Shown: one piece after another, positions 15,548-24,645 of the stretch
Numbering within the stretch: the first letter of the stretch is position 1
Layout of the letters: each line of letters begins with the position of its first letter
Program-made: the position numbers and the translations under genes
Assembly (NCBI GenBank): GCA_963756515.1
Contig: CAVWNV010000011.1
Span: 186,001-250,000 of the forward strand
Length of the DNA: 64,000 nucleotides
Direction of reading: 5' to 3'
Source of the DNA: Bog-756 sp963756515
Lineage (GTDB): Bacteria; Actinomycetota; Acidimicrobiia; Acidimicrobiales; RAAP-2
The notes under the pieces: model-generated
Told to the model about the DNA's origin: nothing
The model's input: the letters and a program-made list of their open reading frames with translations, nothing else
Database searches by the model: none

Positions 15548-16540
15548 ATGACCCGGGTGAGCGCGGACCCAGTCGACCCGACCCCGCACCCCGGCCGCAC
15601 CGGGCCCGCCTTCGACGGCCCGTCCTTCGAGAGCGCCGTCGTGGACAGCTCGCCGGGCCCGGTGATCGACGGCATCGGGCCCGAGGACCCCACGGCGTCG
15701 GTGTCCATCCTGCCGGTGGCCCGCCCCCCCCTCGTGGACGAGGGTCCACCCGACCCCCGGCGCTCCGACGTGGACGAGTGGGGCCGGTCCGAGCACATGC
15801 GGTCGATCGTGCGCCGCCTGTACGACCCGGTGTACCGCTACTGGTTCCGGGTGGAGTGGGACGGGCTGGAGAAGATCCCCGCCCACGGTGGAGCCCTGCT
15901 CATCGCCAACCACGCCGGCGCCATTCCCCCCGACGCTCCGGCCATCATGCACGGCATCGAGCAGGAACTGGGCCGGCCCGTCTACGGCCTGGCCGACTAC
16001 TTCTTCCGCACCATCCCCGTGGTGGGCACCCTGTGGTCCCGCACCGGGGGCGTGCCCGCCCACCCCGACAACGCCTACCGGCTCCTCCACGATCAGCAGC
16101 AGCTGGCCCTGGTGTTTCCGGAGGGGACCAAGGCCACCTCGAAGACGTACACCGACCGCTACCGGCTCCGCCGCTTCGGGCGGGGCGGGTTCGTCGAGAT
16201 CGCCATGCGGGCCGGTGTGCCCATCATCCCCATCGCCGTGGTCGGGGCCGAGGAGTCCATGCCCATCCTGTTCCGGCTGCCGGCCGTGGCCAAGGCGCTC
16301 AAGCTCCCCTACTTTCCGGTCACGGCCAATGCCCTGTTGATGGGACCACTGGGCTACGTCTCCTACTTCCCGACCAAGTTCAAGCTGCGGGTCCTCGATC
16401 CGATCACCTTCGACGTGGAGCCGGGCCAGGACCGCTACTCGAGGAGCCGGGTCATGGACGAGGCGGAGAGCATCCGGTCCACGCTGCAGGACAACCTGCA
16501 CGACATGCTGCGGGTCCGCCGCAGCGTCTGGTTCGGCTGA
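15548..16540 (+). CDS. Lysophospholipid acyltransferase-family protein (PlsC-like)
   Basis: This predicted membrane-associated acyltransferase uses acyl-CoA or acyl-ACP. The first 90 residues are a disordered, Pro/Asp-rich extension. The acyltransferase domain follows, with ANHAGAIPPD (the actinobacterial variant of the NHxxxxD catalytic motif), RTGGVPAHPDN, FPEGTKATSK and PIIPIAVVGAEE. This subtype is paired with an SDR protein in many actinobacteria; Rv0502/Rv0501 is the mycobacterial pair. Here the SDR starts only 3 bases after the stop. The acceptor lipid is unknown. Start at ATG 15548; a later Met near residue 88 (15809) would remove the extension and is possible. Confidence 0.83.
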   Translation: MTRVSADPVDPTPHPGRTGPAFDGPSFESAVVDSSPGPVIDGIGPEDPTASVSILPVARPPLVDEGPPDPRRSDVDEWGRSEHMRSIVRRLYDPVYRYWFRVEWDGLEKIPAHGGALLIANHAGAIPPDAPAIMHGIEQELGRPVYGLADYFFRTIPVVGTLWSRTGGVPAHPDNAYRLLHDQQQLALVFPEGTKATSKTYTDRYRLRRFGRGGFVEIAMRAGVPIIPIAVVGAEESMPILFRLPAVAKALKLPYFPVTANALLMGPLGYVSYFPTKFKLRVLDPITFDVEPGQDRYSRSRVMDEAESIRSTLQDNLHDMLRVRRSVWFG

Positions 16541-16543
16541 GCG

Positions 16544-17590
16544 GTGGGACGGCGGGTCCTCATCACCGGGCTGGACACCTTCTGGGGCGGGCGCATGGCC
16601 CAGGCCCTGGAGGGCGAGCCCGACGTCGAGATGATCCTGGGACTGGGGGCCAACGAGCCGAGGGTGCCACTGGAGCGCACCGAGTTCGTCCGCTCCGACC
16701 AGAAGTACTCCATCCTCAACCGGATCGTCCGGGCCACCCAGGTGGACACCATCGTGCACACCTTCCTCGAGACCAACTCCATCAACGTGTCGGCCCGGGT
16801 CCTGCACGAGATCAACGTCATCGGCACCCTCAACCTGCTGGCCGCGGCGGGTACGGCCGGCTCGTCGGTGCGCCAGGTGGTGGTGAAGTCCTCGACCCAT
16901 GTCTACGGGGCCTCCGAGAACGATCCGACCTGGTTCCGCGAAGAGGACACCCACAACGGCCCGGTCCGGACCCGCGTGGAGCGATCGCTCATCGAGGTGG
17001 AGTCGTTGGTGCGGGACTTCGCCGAGGACAATCCCCACTTGCTGGTGACGGTGCTCCGCTTCGCCAATGTGCTGGGAACCGACATCATCACCCCGGTCAG
17101 CTACGACCTGCGCCGGCGGGTGCTGCCCTGCATCGCCGGCTTCGACCCCCTGGTCCAGTTCATCGAGGAGGACGACGTGGTCCGGGCCCTCGAGTTCGTC
17201 ACCGGGCACCGGCTCCCCGGGGTGTTCAACGTGGCCGGGGCGGGCAAGCTCCCCTGGAGCGAGGTGGCCTCCATCGGTGGCGCCTTCCTGCTCCCGCTAC
17301 CGCCGTTCAGGCCACGGGCCTTCGTGGCCCCGCTGCAACGGATCGGACGGATCCAGTTCCCGCCCGAGATGGAAAGCCTCGTCCGGTACGGACGGGGGGT
17401 GGACACCTCGCGGTTGGTGGAGGCGGGCTTCGAGTACGGTTACACCAGCGCCGGGGCGGTCGAGAGCTTCGCCCGGGCCAACAACCTGCGCCGGGCCACC
17501 GGCAAAGGTGAGCCCGCCTACCGCTACGAACGGGACGTCGAGCAGTTCTTCCGCCACTCGCCCGCCGTGGTCCGGGGGGTCGACGCCTAG
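16544..17590 (+). CDS. SDR-family NAD-dependent epimerase-like protein
   Basis: This is an extended short-chain dehydrogenase/reductase fold of 348 residues. The nucleotide loop is degenerate (RRVLITGLDTFWGGRMAQAL). SSTHVYGASENDP matches strand 5 of epimerases, but I do not see the usual Y-x-x-x-K after it: the equivalent stretch is TRVERSLIEVE. Catalysis may therefore be altered or lost. It is coupled to the acyltransferase gene, mirroring the Rv0501-Rv0502 pair, which suggests a joint role in envelope lipid metabolism. GTG start with three bases of spacing. It converges on the GNAT gene with four bases between stops. Confidence 0.82.
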   Translation: MGRRVLITGLDTFWGGRMAQALEGEPDVEMILGLGANEPRVPLERTEFVRSDQKYSILNRIVRATQVDTIVHTFLETNSINVSARVLHEINVIGTLNLLAAAGTAGSSVRQVVVKSSTHVYGASENDPTWFREEDTHNGPVRTRVERSLIEVESLVRDFAEDNPHLLVTVLRFANVLGTDIITPVSYDLRRRVLPCIAGFDPLVQFIEEDDVVRALEFVTGHRLPGVFNVAGAGKLPWSEVASIGGAFLLPLPPFRPRAFVAPLQRIGRIQFPPEMESLVRYGRGVDTSRLVEAGFEYGYTSAGAVESFARANNLRRATGKGEPAYRYERDVEQFFRHSPAVVRGVDA

Positions 17591-17594
17591 GGCT

Positions 17595-18224
17595 TCAGTT
17601 TCGCTTGAGCCAGGCCATCCGCAGTTCGGGGCCACGGCTGGTCCACTCCTCGGATGTCATGGCGTACCGCACGTGGTCCTCCCACTCGCCGTTGATCTCG
17701 AGGTAGCCGAGGGCCACGCCCTCGTTGCGGAGGCCGAGCTTCTCCACCACCCGCCGGCTGGCCACGTTGCGGGGGATGATGGCCACCTCGATGCGGTGGA
17801 GGCGGAGGGTCTCGAAGGCGAACTGCAAGACCACCACGACCGCCTCGGGAACCAGGCCGGAGCCGGCCATCTCCTCATCGATCCAGTAGCCGATGGCGCC
17901 GTTCTGGAACGGACCCCGCTGGATGGAGGACAGGGTGATCTCCCCACAGAACCGGCCCTCGAAGAAGATCCCGAACCCGAACCCGCTCCCCAGCTGACGC
18001 TCCCGCTCCCGCATGGCGCACCGGGCGGCGAAGCTGGCCGAGTCCTCCGGCGCCACCGGGGCACCCTTGGACCGGGGCTCCCAGGGAACCAGCCAGTTGC
18101 GGCAGCGGGCCCGGACCGAATACCAGGCCTCGTAATCTCCTTCGACCAGCGTGGCCAGCCGCACCCTCCAGCCCGGTAGTTCGAGGGAGCGCACCACCGG
18201 CGCACGCAAGCTGGGACTCATCAT
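17595..18224 (-). CDS. GNAT-family N-acetyltransferase (RimJ/RimL-like)
   Basis: This predicted acetyl-CoA-dependent acetyltransferase is of the ribosomal-protein-alanine type. Core motifs are RLATLVEGDYEAWYSVR (strand 1), FCGEITLSS, GAIGYWIDEEMAGSGLVPEA (the acetyl-CoA pyrophosphate loop, with G-S-G replacing the usual Q/R-x-x-G-x-G/A), LHRIEVAIIPRNVASRRVVEKLG, and EGVALGYLEINGEWEDHVRY. The start is tentative: MMSPSLRAP near 18224 fits the domain boundary, while TTG at 18299 would add 25 residues. The substrate is unknown. Confidence 0.85.
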   Translation of the reverse strand: MMSPSLRAPVVRSLELPGWRVRLATLVEGDYEAWYSVRARCRNWLVPWEPRSKGAPVAPEDSASFAARCAMRERERQLGSGFGFGIFFEGRFCGEITLSSIQRGPFQNGAIGYWIDEEMAGSGLVPEAVVVVLQFAFETLRLHRIEVAIIPRNVASRRVVEKLGLRNEGVALGYLEINGEWEDHVRYAMTSEEWTSRGPELRMAWLKRN

Positions 18225-18694
18225 CACCCGACCGACAGCGCGGCTCGGTCCCGAAGCGCCCACGAGCGCTCCGAACTCGACCGCGGGAGAGGGATGCAAC
18301 CCATCCCGGCCACACTTTTAACACCGCAAGTGCCCACGGATGCATGGTAGATCAGACGCGACCCGGACTGGGAAGTCCGCCGGTAGGCGTGGCGGCCGAT
18401 CGACCCGACTCTCGCCGTTCCGGTGGCCGGGTCGTCGCCACGCCTCCCGGAGCGAACCGGCCCGGCGGCGCCCTCTGATACCGAGCCCCGAGGCGTCCTG
18501 CTCCGCGGCCGATAAGCGACGGAGCGTGGTGGTCCACCCCCGTCCCAATCGATCCCATTCCACCGGTTGTGGGCTATTCTTTCCCTACCGTGGTGACGTT
18601 AGTACTCCCTCCTGTGGGACGACCATCTGTGATCCCGGCCCCGTATCTGCCGCCTGAAAGCGAGTGATCGATCCTCAAGCGCGCTGCTAAACGA
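18225..18694. other. Intergenic region without a supported gene
   Basis: About 470 bases separate the GNAT gene from the methyltransferase. Short frames exist on both strands but have no recognisable product or ribosome site. The region holds a long nested inverted repeat near its middle, then a less GC-rich stretch around 18565-18605 with TATTCT that is a plausible promoter for the glycan cluster. Confidence 0.6.
18385..18445. repeat. Nested inverted repeat, possible structured RNA
   Basis: AGGCGTGGCG (18385-18394) pairs perfectly with CGCCACGCCT (18436-18445). Inside it, CGACCCG (18401-18407) pairs with CGGGTCG (18428-18434). CCGGT (18380-18384) and ACCGG (18456-18460) could extend the base. 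The predicted 61-base two-tier hairpin lies in a gene-free region upstream of the glycan cluster and is too far from any stop to be an obvious terminator. Confidence 0.55.
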
Positions 18695-19624
18695 ATGGCG
18701 AGGCCTGCCACCTCTCGTCTCTACGCCCGTATCGACCAGCGTGCCGACGAGCGCATCGCCGCCTCGTCTGTCGGCATCGAGGGCCGGCTGGCCACGCTGG
18801 AGGCGCAGGTGGCCGGATTCCAGGCCGACCTGGCCGCATTCAGTCGTTACTTGCCGACGGTGATGAACACCATCGCCTCCCAGAACGCCGCCGCGCGTGA
18901 TCAGGAGCGACGACTCCGCCAGGCCGATTCGCTCAACAACACCGTCGTCCGCCTCGACGGAACCGTCCAGACCCTGGCCGAGGGGTTGGCCTACCTCGAG
19001 AAGCGCAACGAGTTCATCAGGGAGGAGGTCCTGTTCGAGCAGCGCTACGGCTCGAGCCCCATCGAGCCCCGGGAGCGCATCGAGCCGGAGATCCTCAACG
19101 AGGAGAAGCTGCAGGCGATGGGCCAGGAGATCCGGCTCAACGTCGGGGCCGGCCATATTCCCGTGGACGGCTATCTGAACGTCGACTTCCGGCCCCTGCC
19201 CGGCATCGACGTCGTCGCCGACATCAAGGAGCTGCCATTCGAGCCGGGGGAGCTCACAGAGATCTTCTCCTCCCACGTGCTGGAGCACTTCCCGAGGGAG
19301 GAGCTACGGCGCACCATCCTTCCGGCCTGGATCTCACTCCTCAAGGACGGCGGCACCCTCGTGGCCATCGTCCCCGACATCCAGTCGATGGTGGACGAGG
19401 TGGCGACGGGTCGCATGCCGTTCGACCAGTTCATCGGCGTGGTCTACGGCGGCCAGGAGTACGAGGGTGACTTTCACTTCGCCGGCTACTCGCAGGACTC
19501 GTTGACAGAGCTGTTGGAGCAGGCGGGGCTCACCGAGGTCAAGGTGCGCGAGTTCGGGAGGCCGAACGGGGACTGCCTCGAGATGGAAGTGGAAGCGACC
19601 CGACGCCTCTCCCCCTTGGATTGA
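18695..19624 (+). CDS. SAM-dependent methyltransferase with N-terminal coiled coil
   Basis: This class I methyltransferase has 309 residues. Residues about 15-115 are helical with heptad-like spacing (GIEGRLATLEAQVAGFQADL and similar), suggesting oligomerisation. The catalytic domain begins near residue 150 with LNVGAGHIPVDGYLNVDF (SAM-binding motif I), then DIKELPFEPG and SSHVLEHF, and closes with a small sheet ending PNGDCLEMEVEA. It resembles methyltransferases of O-antigen or surface polysaccharide loci. The next gene starts inside its stop codon (TTGA), the first of two such overlaps, so the three genes are probably translated as one unit. The methyl acceptor is unknown. Confidence 0.83.
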   Translation: MARPATSRLYARIDQRADERIAASSVGIEGRLATLEAQVAGFQADLAAFSRYLPTVMNTIASQNAAARDQERRLRQADSLNNTVVRLDGTVQTLAEGLAYLEKRNEFIREEVLFEQRYGSSPIEPRERIEPEILNEEKLQAMGQEIRLNVGAGHIPVDGYLNVDFRPLPGIDVVADIKELPFEPGELTEIFSSHVLEHFPREELRRTILPAWISLLKDGGTLVAIVPDIQSMVDEVATGRMPFDQFIGVVYGGQEYEGDFHFAGYSQDSLTELLEQAGLTEVKVREFGRPNGDCLEMEVEATRRLSPLD

Positions 19625-20901
19625 ACGCAGTTCCGGTGTCTGCCAGCTCGACCAACGGTCTTGGCCACGGTGAGCCGCTGCGGATCGCGGTCTACACGGG
19701 GGTCTGCTTCCAGCGGGACGCCGTCTCGACCAGCTTCCTCGAGAAGCTGAAGCTCTTCACGGGCCTCCGCCACGCCGGCTACCCGGTCGAGGTCACCGGG
19801 TTCACGTTGGCCAGCGACTGCCACCATGAGTCGATCAAGGTCGTGTCCGGGATCACCGAGCTCATCTGCAGTCCGGAGTTCGCCCGGGCCGATCTCCACA
19901 TCTTCGAGTTCGCCATGTGGTACGAGCTCATCACCGCCCTCTTCCTCATCGGCGACAGGCCGTCGCTGGTCATCGACCACAACACGACCCCACCGGGGAT
20001 GGTCGACGACCCCGAGGTCAAACTGGCCTGTGAGCGTTCGTGGCTCGAGCGGTACAACTTCAATTTGGCCAGCCACGTCGCCACCGACGGTGAGTTCACC
20101 CGGGACGAACTCCTGCTGATGGGGTTCGAAGCCGACCACCTGTCGGTCCTGCACCTGCCCGCCGCCACCGTCGCACCGTCACCGCGGAGCCCCGAGCACA
20201 CTCCGGACCGGGCCGGCGAGCCCATCCGGCTCCTCTTCGTCGGTCGCTTCGTGCGGGCCAAGGGCATCCTCGACCTCGTGGCCGCGGCGGAAGCCCTGTG
20301 GGACGAGGGCGTCGACGGGTTCAGCCTGACCCTGGTGGGGAGCATCCGCTTCGCCGACAGCGCCACCGTGGCGGCCATCGACGAGGCACTGGCGACCCAC
20401 GGGGAGTCCGGGCGGTTCTCCATCCTCGTCGACGCGTCCGACGACGATCTGGCCGATCAGTACGGTCGGGCCGACGCGCTGGTCATTCCCTCCTATCACG
20501 AGGGATTCTGCGTCCCCGTCGTCGAGGCCATGAGCTCCGGTTGCTACGTGATCGGATCGGATGCCGGCAACATCCCCAACGTGATGGGCGGACTGGGCTC
20601 CACCTACCCGACCGGGGACGTGACCTCCCTGTCGCAGAGGATCGCCGCGTTCGTCGCCGCGGTAGGCGACGCCCGGGACCGCGGCGGCGAGCCCGTCCTG
20701 CCCACCGACACCGGTCCCCTACGCCTGAGTGCGTGGAACCAGGCGGTGTCGACCCATCTGGCCGCCTACTCGAGGTCGCGCTACGAACAGGACTTCCTCA
20801 CCATCGTGGCCGACGTGCTGCGGGACTCCGACCTCGGACTGCCCGAGTGGTTCGCCGATGTCGTCAACATCCCGTTGGACACTGCCGCCGGCGTGTCATG
20901 A
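19621..20901 (+). CDS. GT4-family glycosyltransferase
   Basis: This is a GT-B retaining glycosyltransferase of 426 residues. The N-terminal Rossmann half begins LRIAVYTGVCFQRDAVSTSF. The C-terminal half has IRLLFVGRFVRAKGILDLV and the donor-binding E-x7-E motif in EGFCVPVVEAMSSG (near residue 293). SHVATDGEFTRDELLLMGF is a typical linker strand. The donor is probably a nucleotide hexose; the acceptor is the glycan built by this cluster. TTG start overlapping the previous stop; the next gene starts at ATGA over its own stop. No membrane segment. Confidence 0.87.
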   Translation: MNAVPVSASSTNGLGHGEPLRIAVYTGVCFQRDAVSTSFLEKLKLFTGLRHAGYPVEVTGFTLASDCHHESIKVVSGITELICSPEFARADLHIFEFAMWYELITALFLIGDRPSLVIDHNTTPPGMVDDPEVKLACERSWLERYNFNLASHVATDGEFTRDELLLMGFEADHLSVLHLPAATVAPSPRSPEHTPDRAGEPIRLLFVGRFVRAKGILDLVAAAEALWDEGVDGFSLTLVGSIRFADSATVAAIDEALATHGESGRFSILVDASDDDLADQYGRADALVIPSYHEGFCVPVVEAMSSGCYVIGSDAGNIPNVMGGLGSTYPTGDVTSLSQRIAAFVAAVGDARDRGGEPVLPTDTGPLRLSAWNQAVSTHLAAYSRSRYEQDFLTIVADVLRDSDLGLPEWFADVVNIPLDTAAGVS

Positions 20902-23156
20902 CGGGGCGAAGCGTCTCGATCGTCATCAATACCTACAATCGGGCTGAGAGCCTGGCCCTCGCCCTCGAGTCGTTCGAATTCCTGGACTATCCCGAGTTCG
21001 AGGTGGTGGTCGTGAACGGCCCGTCCACCGACAGCACCAGCGAACTGCTGACCGCCTACGCCGGACGCATCAAGGTGGCCCAATGCGTCCGGCGGAACCT
21101 GTCCGAGTCGCGCAATATCGGCATCAGACACTCGTCCGGCGACATCGTGGCCTTCATCGACGACGACGCCTATCCCGACCCGGCCTGGCTCGACGATCTC
21201 GTCGCCGCCTTCGAATGGGATGAGGTGGCCGCAGCCGGCGGGCCGGTCTTCGGGCATACCGGCCACGCCTTCCAGGTGTTCCACTCGCGGGCCGACCGCT
21301 TCGGCAATGCCTGGCCCGACTACCCACCGTGCCCCAACCCGACACTGCTGCTGGCCTTCCCCGGTTCCGTCCAGTTCACCTACACCATCGGCACCAACAG
21401 TGCCTTCCGCCGCGATCGGCTCGTCGAAATCGGCGGATTCGACGAGGAGTTCGAGTACTACCTCGACGAAGGCGACGTCTGCCTCCGACTGACCGACCGG
21501 GGGTTCGTGGTGGCCGCGCTGGAGACCGGGTTCGTCTACCACAAGTTCCTTCCCAGCGATATCCGCAAGGAGTCGAGGGCGGTCCGCGACTGGTACCAGG
21601 TGTTGAAGAGCCGCTTCTACTTCGGGCTGAAGCACGGGTTGCCGGCGTCGTCGTTCGCCGAGGTGAGCGCGCAGAACGCCACCTTCGTCGAGGAGACCCG
21701 CGCCGACGTGGGGCGGCATCTCGAGAGCGGCGTGCACGAACCGGCGGTCAAGACCAAGTTCGAACAGGACCTGGTGGCCGCCTCCAACCTGGCCCTCAAG
21801 CGCTACCGGCAAGGGGGTAACAAGGAGCGGGCACCCGAGTGGTTCGACAACGACGAGCCACTGCTCCCGTTCGCCACCCGGCGGCCCAAGGCCACGAAAC
21901 TCCACCTGTGCTTCCTGTCCCAGGAATACCCCCCGGTGCCGTTGAACGGGATCGGACGGGTCATCCATTCGCTGGCCGAAGGGCTGGCGGCGGAGGGACA
22001 TGTCGTCCGGGTACTGACCAAGGGCGTGGACCACGACCGGGTCGACCTCGAGCACGGCGTGTGGGTCCATCGCATCGTGGCCCGCGACCACCCGTTGCCG
22101 CCCGACATCACCGTTCCGCCCCACATCTGGGACCACTCGGCATCGCTCCTCGACGAGTTGGTCCGCATCGACGGCATGCGTGCCATCGATGTCGTCCAGT
22201 CCCCCAACTGGGACTCCGAGGGACTGGCGGCGTTGCTCGACGGCAGGTTCTGCGTGGTGGTCGGCCTGTACACGCCGCTCAAGACCGTGCTCACCATGGA
22301 TCCGGCCATGCAGGGTGCCGTCGAGGCCGGCGACGACGTCCTGCCGGCGCTGGTCGATCTCGAGGAGTACGTCTACCGGCATGCCGACGGCTACCTGGCC
22401 TGTGGCACTGCCGTCGTCGACGAGATAGAGGCGAGCTACGACGTCACACTGGGCCGCGACCGCCTGGGTCTCGTCCCCCACGGACTGCCGGATCTGGCCG
22501 ACCCCACCTCGGCCGGCCCGGCGGTGGCACCGCACGTGGGTGGTCAGCCGGGAGGCCCGGGCTTGGACGAGGGCGACGACGGGGTACGCATACTGTTCGT
22601 CGGCCGGCTCGAGGGCCGCAAAGGCATCGACACCCTGTTGGAGTGCATGCCGACGCTGGCCGACAAGGGCATCGCCTTCCACCTGGACGTGGTCGGGGAC
22701 GACACGCTCTCGGGCCCCCACGGCATCCCCTACCGCCGTGCCTTCGAGGAGCGTTGGCCGGACCTGGCCGACCGTGTCCACTTCCACGGTCGGCTGGGGG
22801 ACGACGAGCTACTCCGGCAGTACGAGGGCACCGACATCTTCGTGGCGCCGTCGCGATTCGAGTCGTTCGGCCTCATGTTGATCGAAGCCATGATGTTCGG
22901 GAAGCCCGTGGTGTGCGCTGATGTCGGCGGGATGCGCGAGATCGTCGAGGACGGTGTCACCGGGATCAGGGTCCCGGCCGACGATGTCGCCTCCCTCACC
23001 ACCGCGCTCGAACGGCTGCTCACCTCGGCGTCGCTCCGGAGCGACATGGGCGGTCGGGGCCGGAAGCTCTACGACCAGCGCTACTCCGTTCCGACCATGA
23101 TCGAGGGGGCCGAGTCCTTCTACCGCTCCCTCATTCGGAGTCGTCCCTCCCCCTGA
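20898..23156 (+). CDS. Bifunctional glycosyltransferase, GT2 fused to GT4
   Basis: This 752-residue protein joins two glycosyltransferases. Residues 1-310 form a GT-A family 2 domain with SIVINTYNRAESL, AFIDDDAYPDPAWL (DxD region) and FDEEFEYYLDEGDVCLRL. Residues about 335-750 form a GT-B family 4 domain with CFLSQEYPPVPLNGIGR, ILFVGRLEGRKGIDTL and SRFESFGLMLIEAMMFGKP. Two sugars could thus be added in sequence by one polypeptide. The ATG overlaps the upstream GT4 stop by four bases. The segment between the domains (310-335) is short and basic. Confidence 0.9.
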   Translation: MTGRSVSIVINTYNRAESLALALESFEFLDYPEFEVVVVNGPSTDSTSELLTAYAGRIKVAQCVRRNLSESRNIGIRHSSGDIVAFIDDDAYPDPAWLDDLVAAFEWDEVAAAGGPVFGHTGHAFQVFHSRADRFGNAWPDYPPCPNPTLLLAFPGSVQFTYTIGTNSAFRRDRLVEIGGFDEEFEYYLDEGDVCLRLTDRGFVVAALETGFVYHKFLPSDIRKESRAVRDWYQVLKSRFYFGLKHGLPASSFAEVSAQNATFVEETRADVGRHLESGVHEPAVKTKFEQDLVAASNLALKRYRQGGNKERAPEWFDNDEPLLPFATRRPKATKLHLCFLSQEYPPVPLNGIGRVIHSLAEGLAAEGHVVRVLTKGVDHDRVDLEHGVWVHRIVARDHPLPPDITVPPHIWDHSASLLDELVRIDGMRAIDVVQSPNWDSEGLAALLDGRFCVVVGLYTPLKTVLTMDPAMQGAVEAGDDVLPALVDLEEYVYRHADGYLACGTAVVDEIEASYDVTLGRDRLGLVPHGLPDLADPTSAGPAVAPHVGGQPGGPGLDEGDDGVRILFVGRLEGRKGIDTLLECMPTLADKGIAFHLDVVGDDTLSGPHGIPYRRAFEERWPDLADRVHFHGRLGDDELLRQYEGTDIFVAPSRFESFGLMLIEAMMFGKPVVCADVGGMREIVEDGVTGIRVPADDVASLTTALERLLTSASLRSDMGGRGRKLYDQRYSVPTMIEGAESFYRSLIRSRPSP

Positions 23157-23225
23157 CAGCGCCGGGCGGGCCCCGGGTGGCGTTCGGTGACGGCGCCGGG
23201 TGGCGTCCGGTGGCGGTGGGCGGGA

Positions 23226-24515
23226 TCAGGCTGGCTTGCGCACGGCGATGTGGACCCCCGAGGCCACCGGCTTCAGGTCGTCGTGGGTCATCATCTCGTC
23301 GAAGGACTCGAAGTCCGCTTTGATCCGCGCCAGCTGCTCCGGGGGGATCCGGGGTGTCAGGTTGGCCGCGGAGAGCAGCCACGTCACGGTCTCGGACAGA
23401 GGACCGAACCAGTCCGAGGCCAGGAGTTCACAGGACTTGAACAACTCTTCCACCCCCCACAGCGTCATGTTGTAGAAGTGGAAGGGGACGGCATGGAGTG
23501 GCTGGAGAAAGGCCACCTCGGTGATGATCAGACCCCCGGGCTGGGTCACCCGGATGAGCTCTTTGGCCGCGGCCTGCGGGTCGGCCAGGTGCTCGAACAC
23601 GGCCTGGCTGTGCACGATGGCGAACGCGCCGTCCTCGAAGGGGAGCGAGTGGATGTCACCGTAGATGTCGGCCAGTTCGAACTTCAGGTACTCGAAGTTG
23701 GCGTGGTTGGGGCGGCAGTAGCGACGGTCGCCGCCCCCGACCTCGAGGACGAGCTCGTCCGGAGCAGCGCGGTCCGTGTACTCCTCGATGAAGCGGCTGT
23801 ACGGATTGCCGAAATTGAGGGGACCGGCGGGAGCGAACCCCTCCAGCTCGGGAGGTCCGTAGAGGACCAGCTCATCGACGATCACCTCTGTTCCCGCCGA
23901 GGCCTCATCGGCCGTCCCACGCGACGCGAACACGAGGGTGTGCGGCCCCACCGACAGGTCGGTGGCGGCCACCGCCGGCTCGATGAAGCTCCCCTCCGGC
24001 GTGTACAGATCGACGGACGCGGTGAGGCGGTCGTCGACGAAGACGTCCACCACCCCACCGCGGGGCTGATGCATGAATCTGATGATGGCGTCGGTGAATC
24101 GGCCGGAGAACGAGCAGGTGTCACCGGTGGCCCCTTCGGTGTGGATGAAGTGCGGTGGGGCCTCATGCCACCTCGACGTCCGCGAGATGTCGTCGGCGTC
24201 CGCAGGGATCCGACGCTCGGCGGTGGCCGCGACCACCTTCGTGCCCCCCTCGTCCTCGACGAGGGGCACCACGTCGGTTACGTGGAAGTCATACTTGAAC
24301 TGCTGGACGACCGCTACCACGCGCCCACAGCGGTCACAGAAGAGTTGGCCCTCCTTGAACCGGCCCTCGGTGTCCTCGACCAGGCGGATCTGCCGAGGAC
24401 TGTCGTGGCACACCGGACAGCAGATGGCCTCTGACCAGGATCGATGCGACCCTTCCTTCGACTCGACCCCATCGGAGCTGGCAACTGAGTCGATGACTGC
24501 ACTCGGAGACTCCAT
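23226..24515 (-). CDS. Methyltransferase with zinc-ribbon and beta-sandwich insert
   Basis: This is a class I SAM-dependent methyltransferase of 429 residues with two added modules. CCPVCHDSP and FCDRCGR (about residues 32-65) look like a four-Cys zinc ribbon. Residues 110-215 read as a beta-sandwich, possibly carbohydrate-binding (CSFSGRFTDAIIRF through VDELVLYG). The catalytic domain starts near residue 250 (LVLEVGGGDRRYCRPNH) with DIHSLPFEDGAF and HSQAVFEHLADP. The combination suggests action on sugars or glycan chains. It diverges from the next methyltransferase gene across a 130-base promoter region holding an inverted repeat. It converges on the GT2-GT4 gene; the 69-base gap is GC-rich with no gene. 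Confidence 0.8.
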   Translation of the reverse strand: MESPSAVIDSVASSDGVESKEGSHRSWSEAICCPVCHDSPRQIRLVEDTEGRFKEGQLFCDRCGRVVAVVQQFKYDFHVTDVVPLVEDEGGTKVVAATAERRIPADADDISRTSRWHEAPPHFIHTEGATGDTCSFSGRFTDAIIRFMHQPRGGVVDVFVDDRLTASVDLYTPEGSFIEPAVAATDLSVGPHTLVFASRGTADEASAGTEVIVDELVLYGPPELEGFAPAGPLNFGNPYSRFIEEYTDRAAPDELVLEVGGGDRRYCRPNHANFEYLKFELADIYGDIHSLPFEDGAFAIVHSQAVFEHLADPQAAAKELIRVTQPGGLIITEVAFLQPLHAVPFHFYNMTLWGVEELFKSCELLASDWFGPLSETVTWLLSAANLTPRIPPEQLARIKADFESFDEMMTHDDLKPVASGVHIAVRKPA

Positions 24516-24571
24516 GTGGTGAGACTACATTCTGGCCTGTCGTCCGGCGGTGAGGCGGAGCGGGTTCTGCT

Positions 24572-24600
24572 GATCCGTTGGCTGGCCTCGGAAACGGATC
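24572..24600. promoter_or_regulatory. Inverted repeat between divergent methyltransferase genes
   Basis: GATCCGTT (24572-24579) and AACGGATC (24593-24600) are exact inverted 8-mers with 13 bases between them. They lie in the 130-base gap between two divergently transcribed methyltransferase genes, so they could bind a regulator controlling both. Confidence 0.5.
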
Positions 24601-24645
24601 CGGTTTTGCCCGTGGTCGGCACGGCCCTGAGCTAATCTGCTCCCA

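Noticed and set aside
18318..18657. Short frames on both strands in the 18.3-18.7 kb gap
   Set aside because: Arg/Ser-rich composition, no ribosome site, and overlap with the nested inverted repeat.
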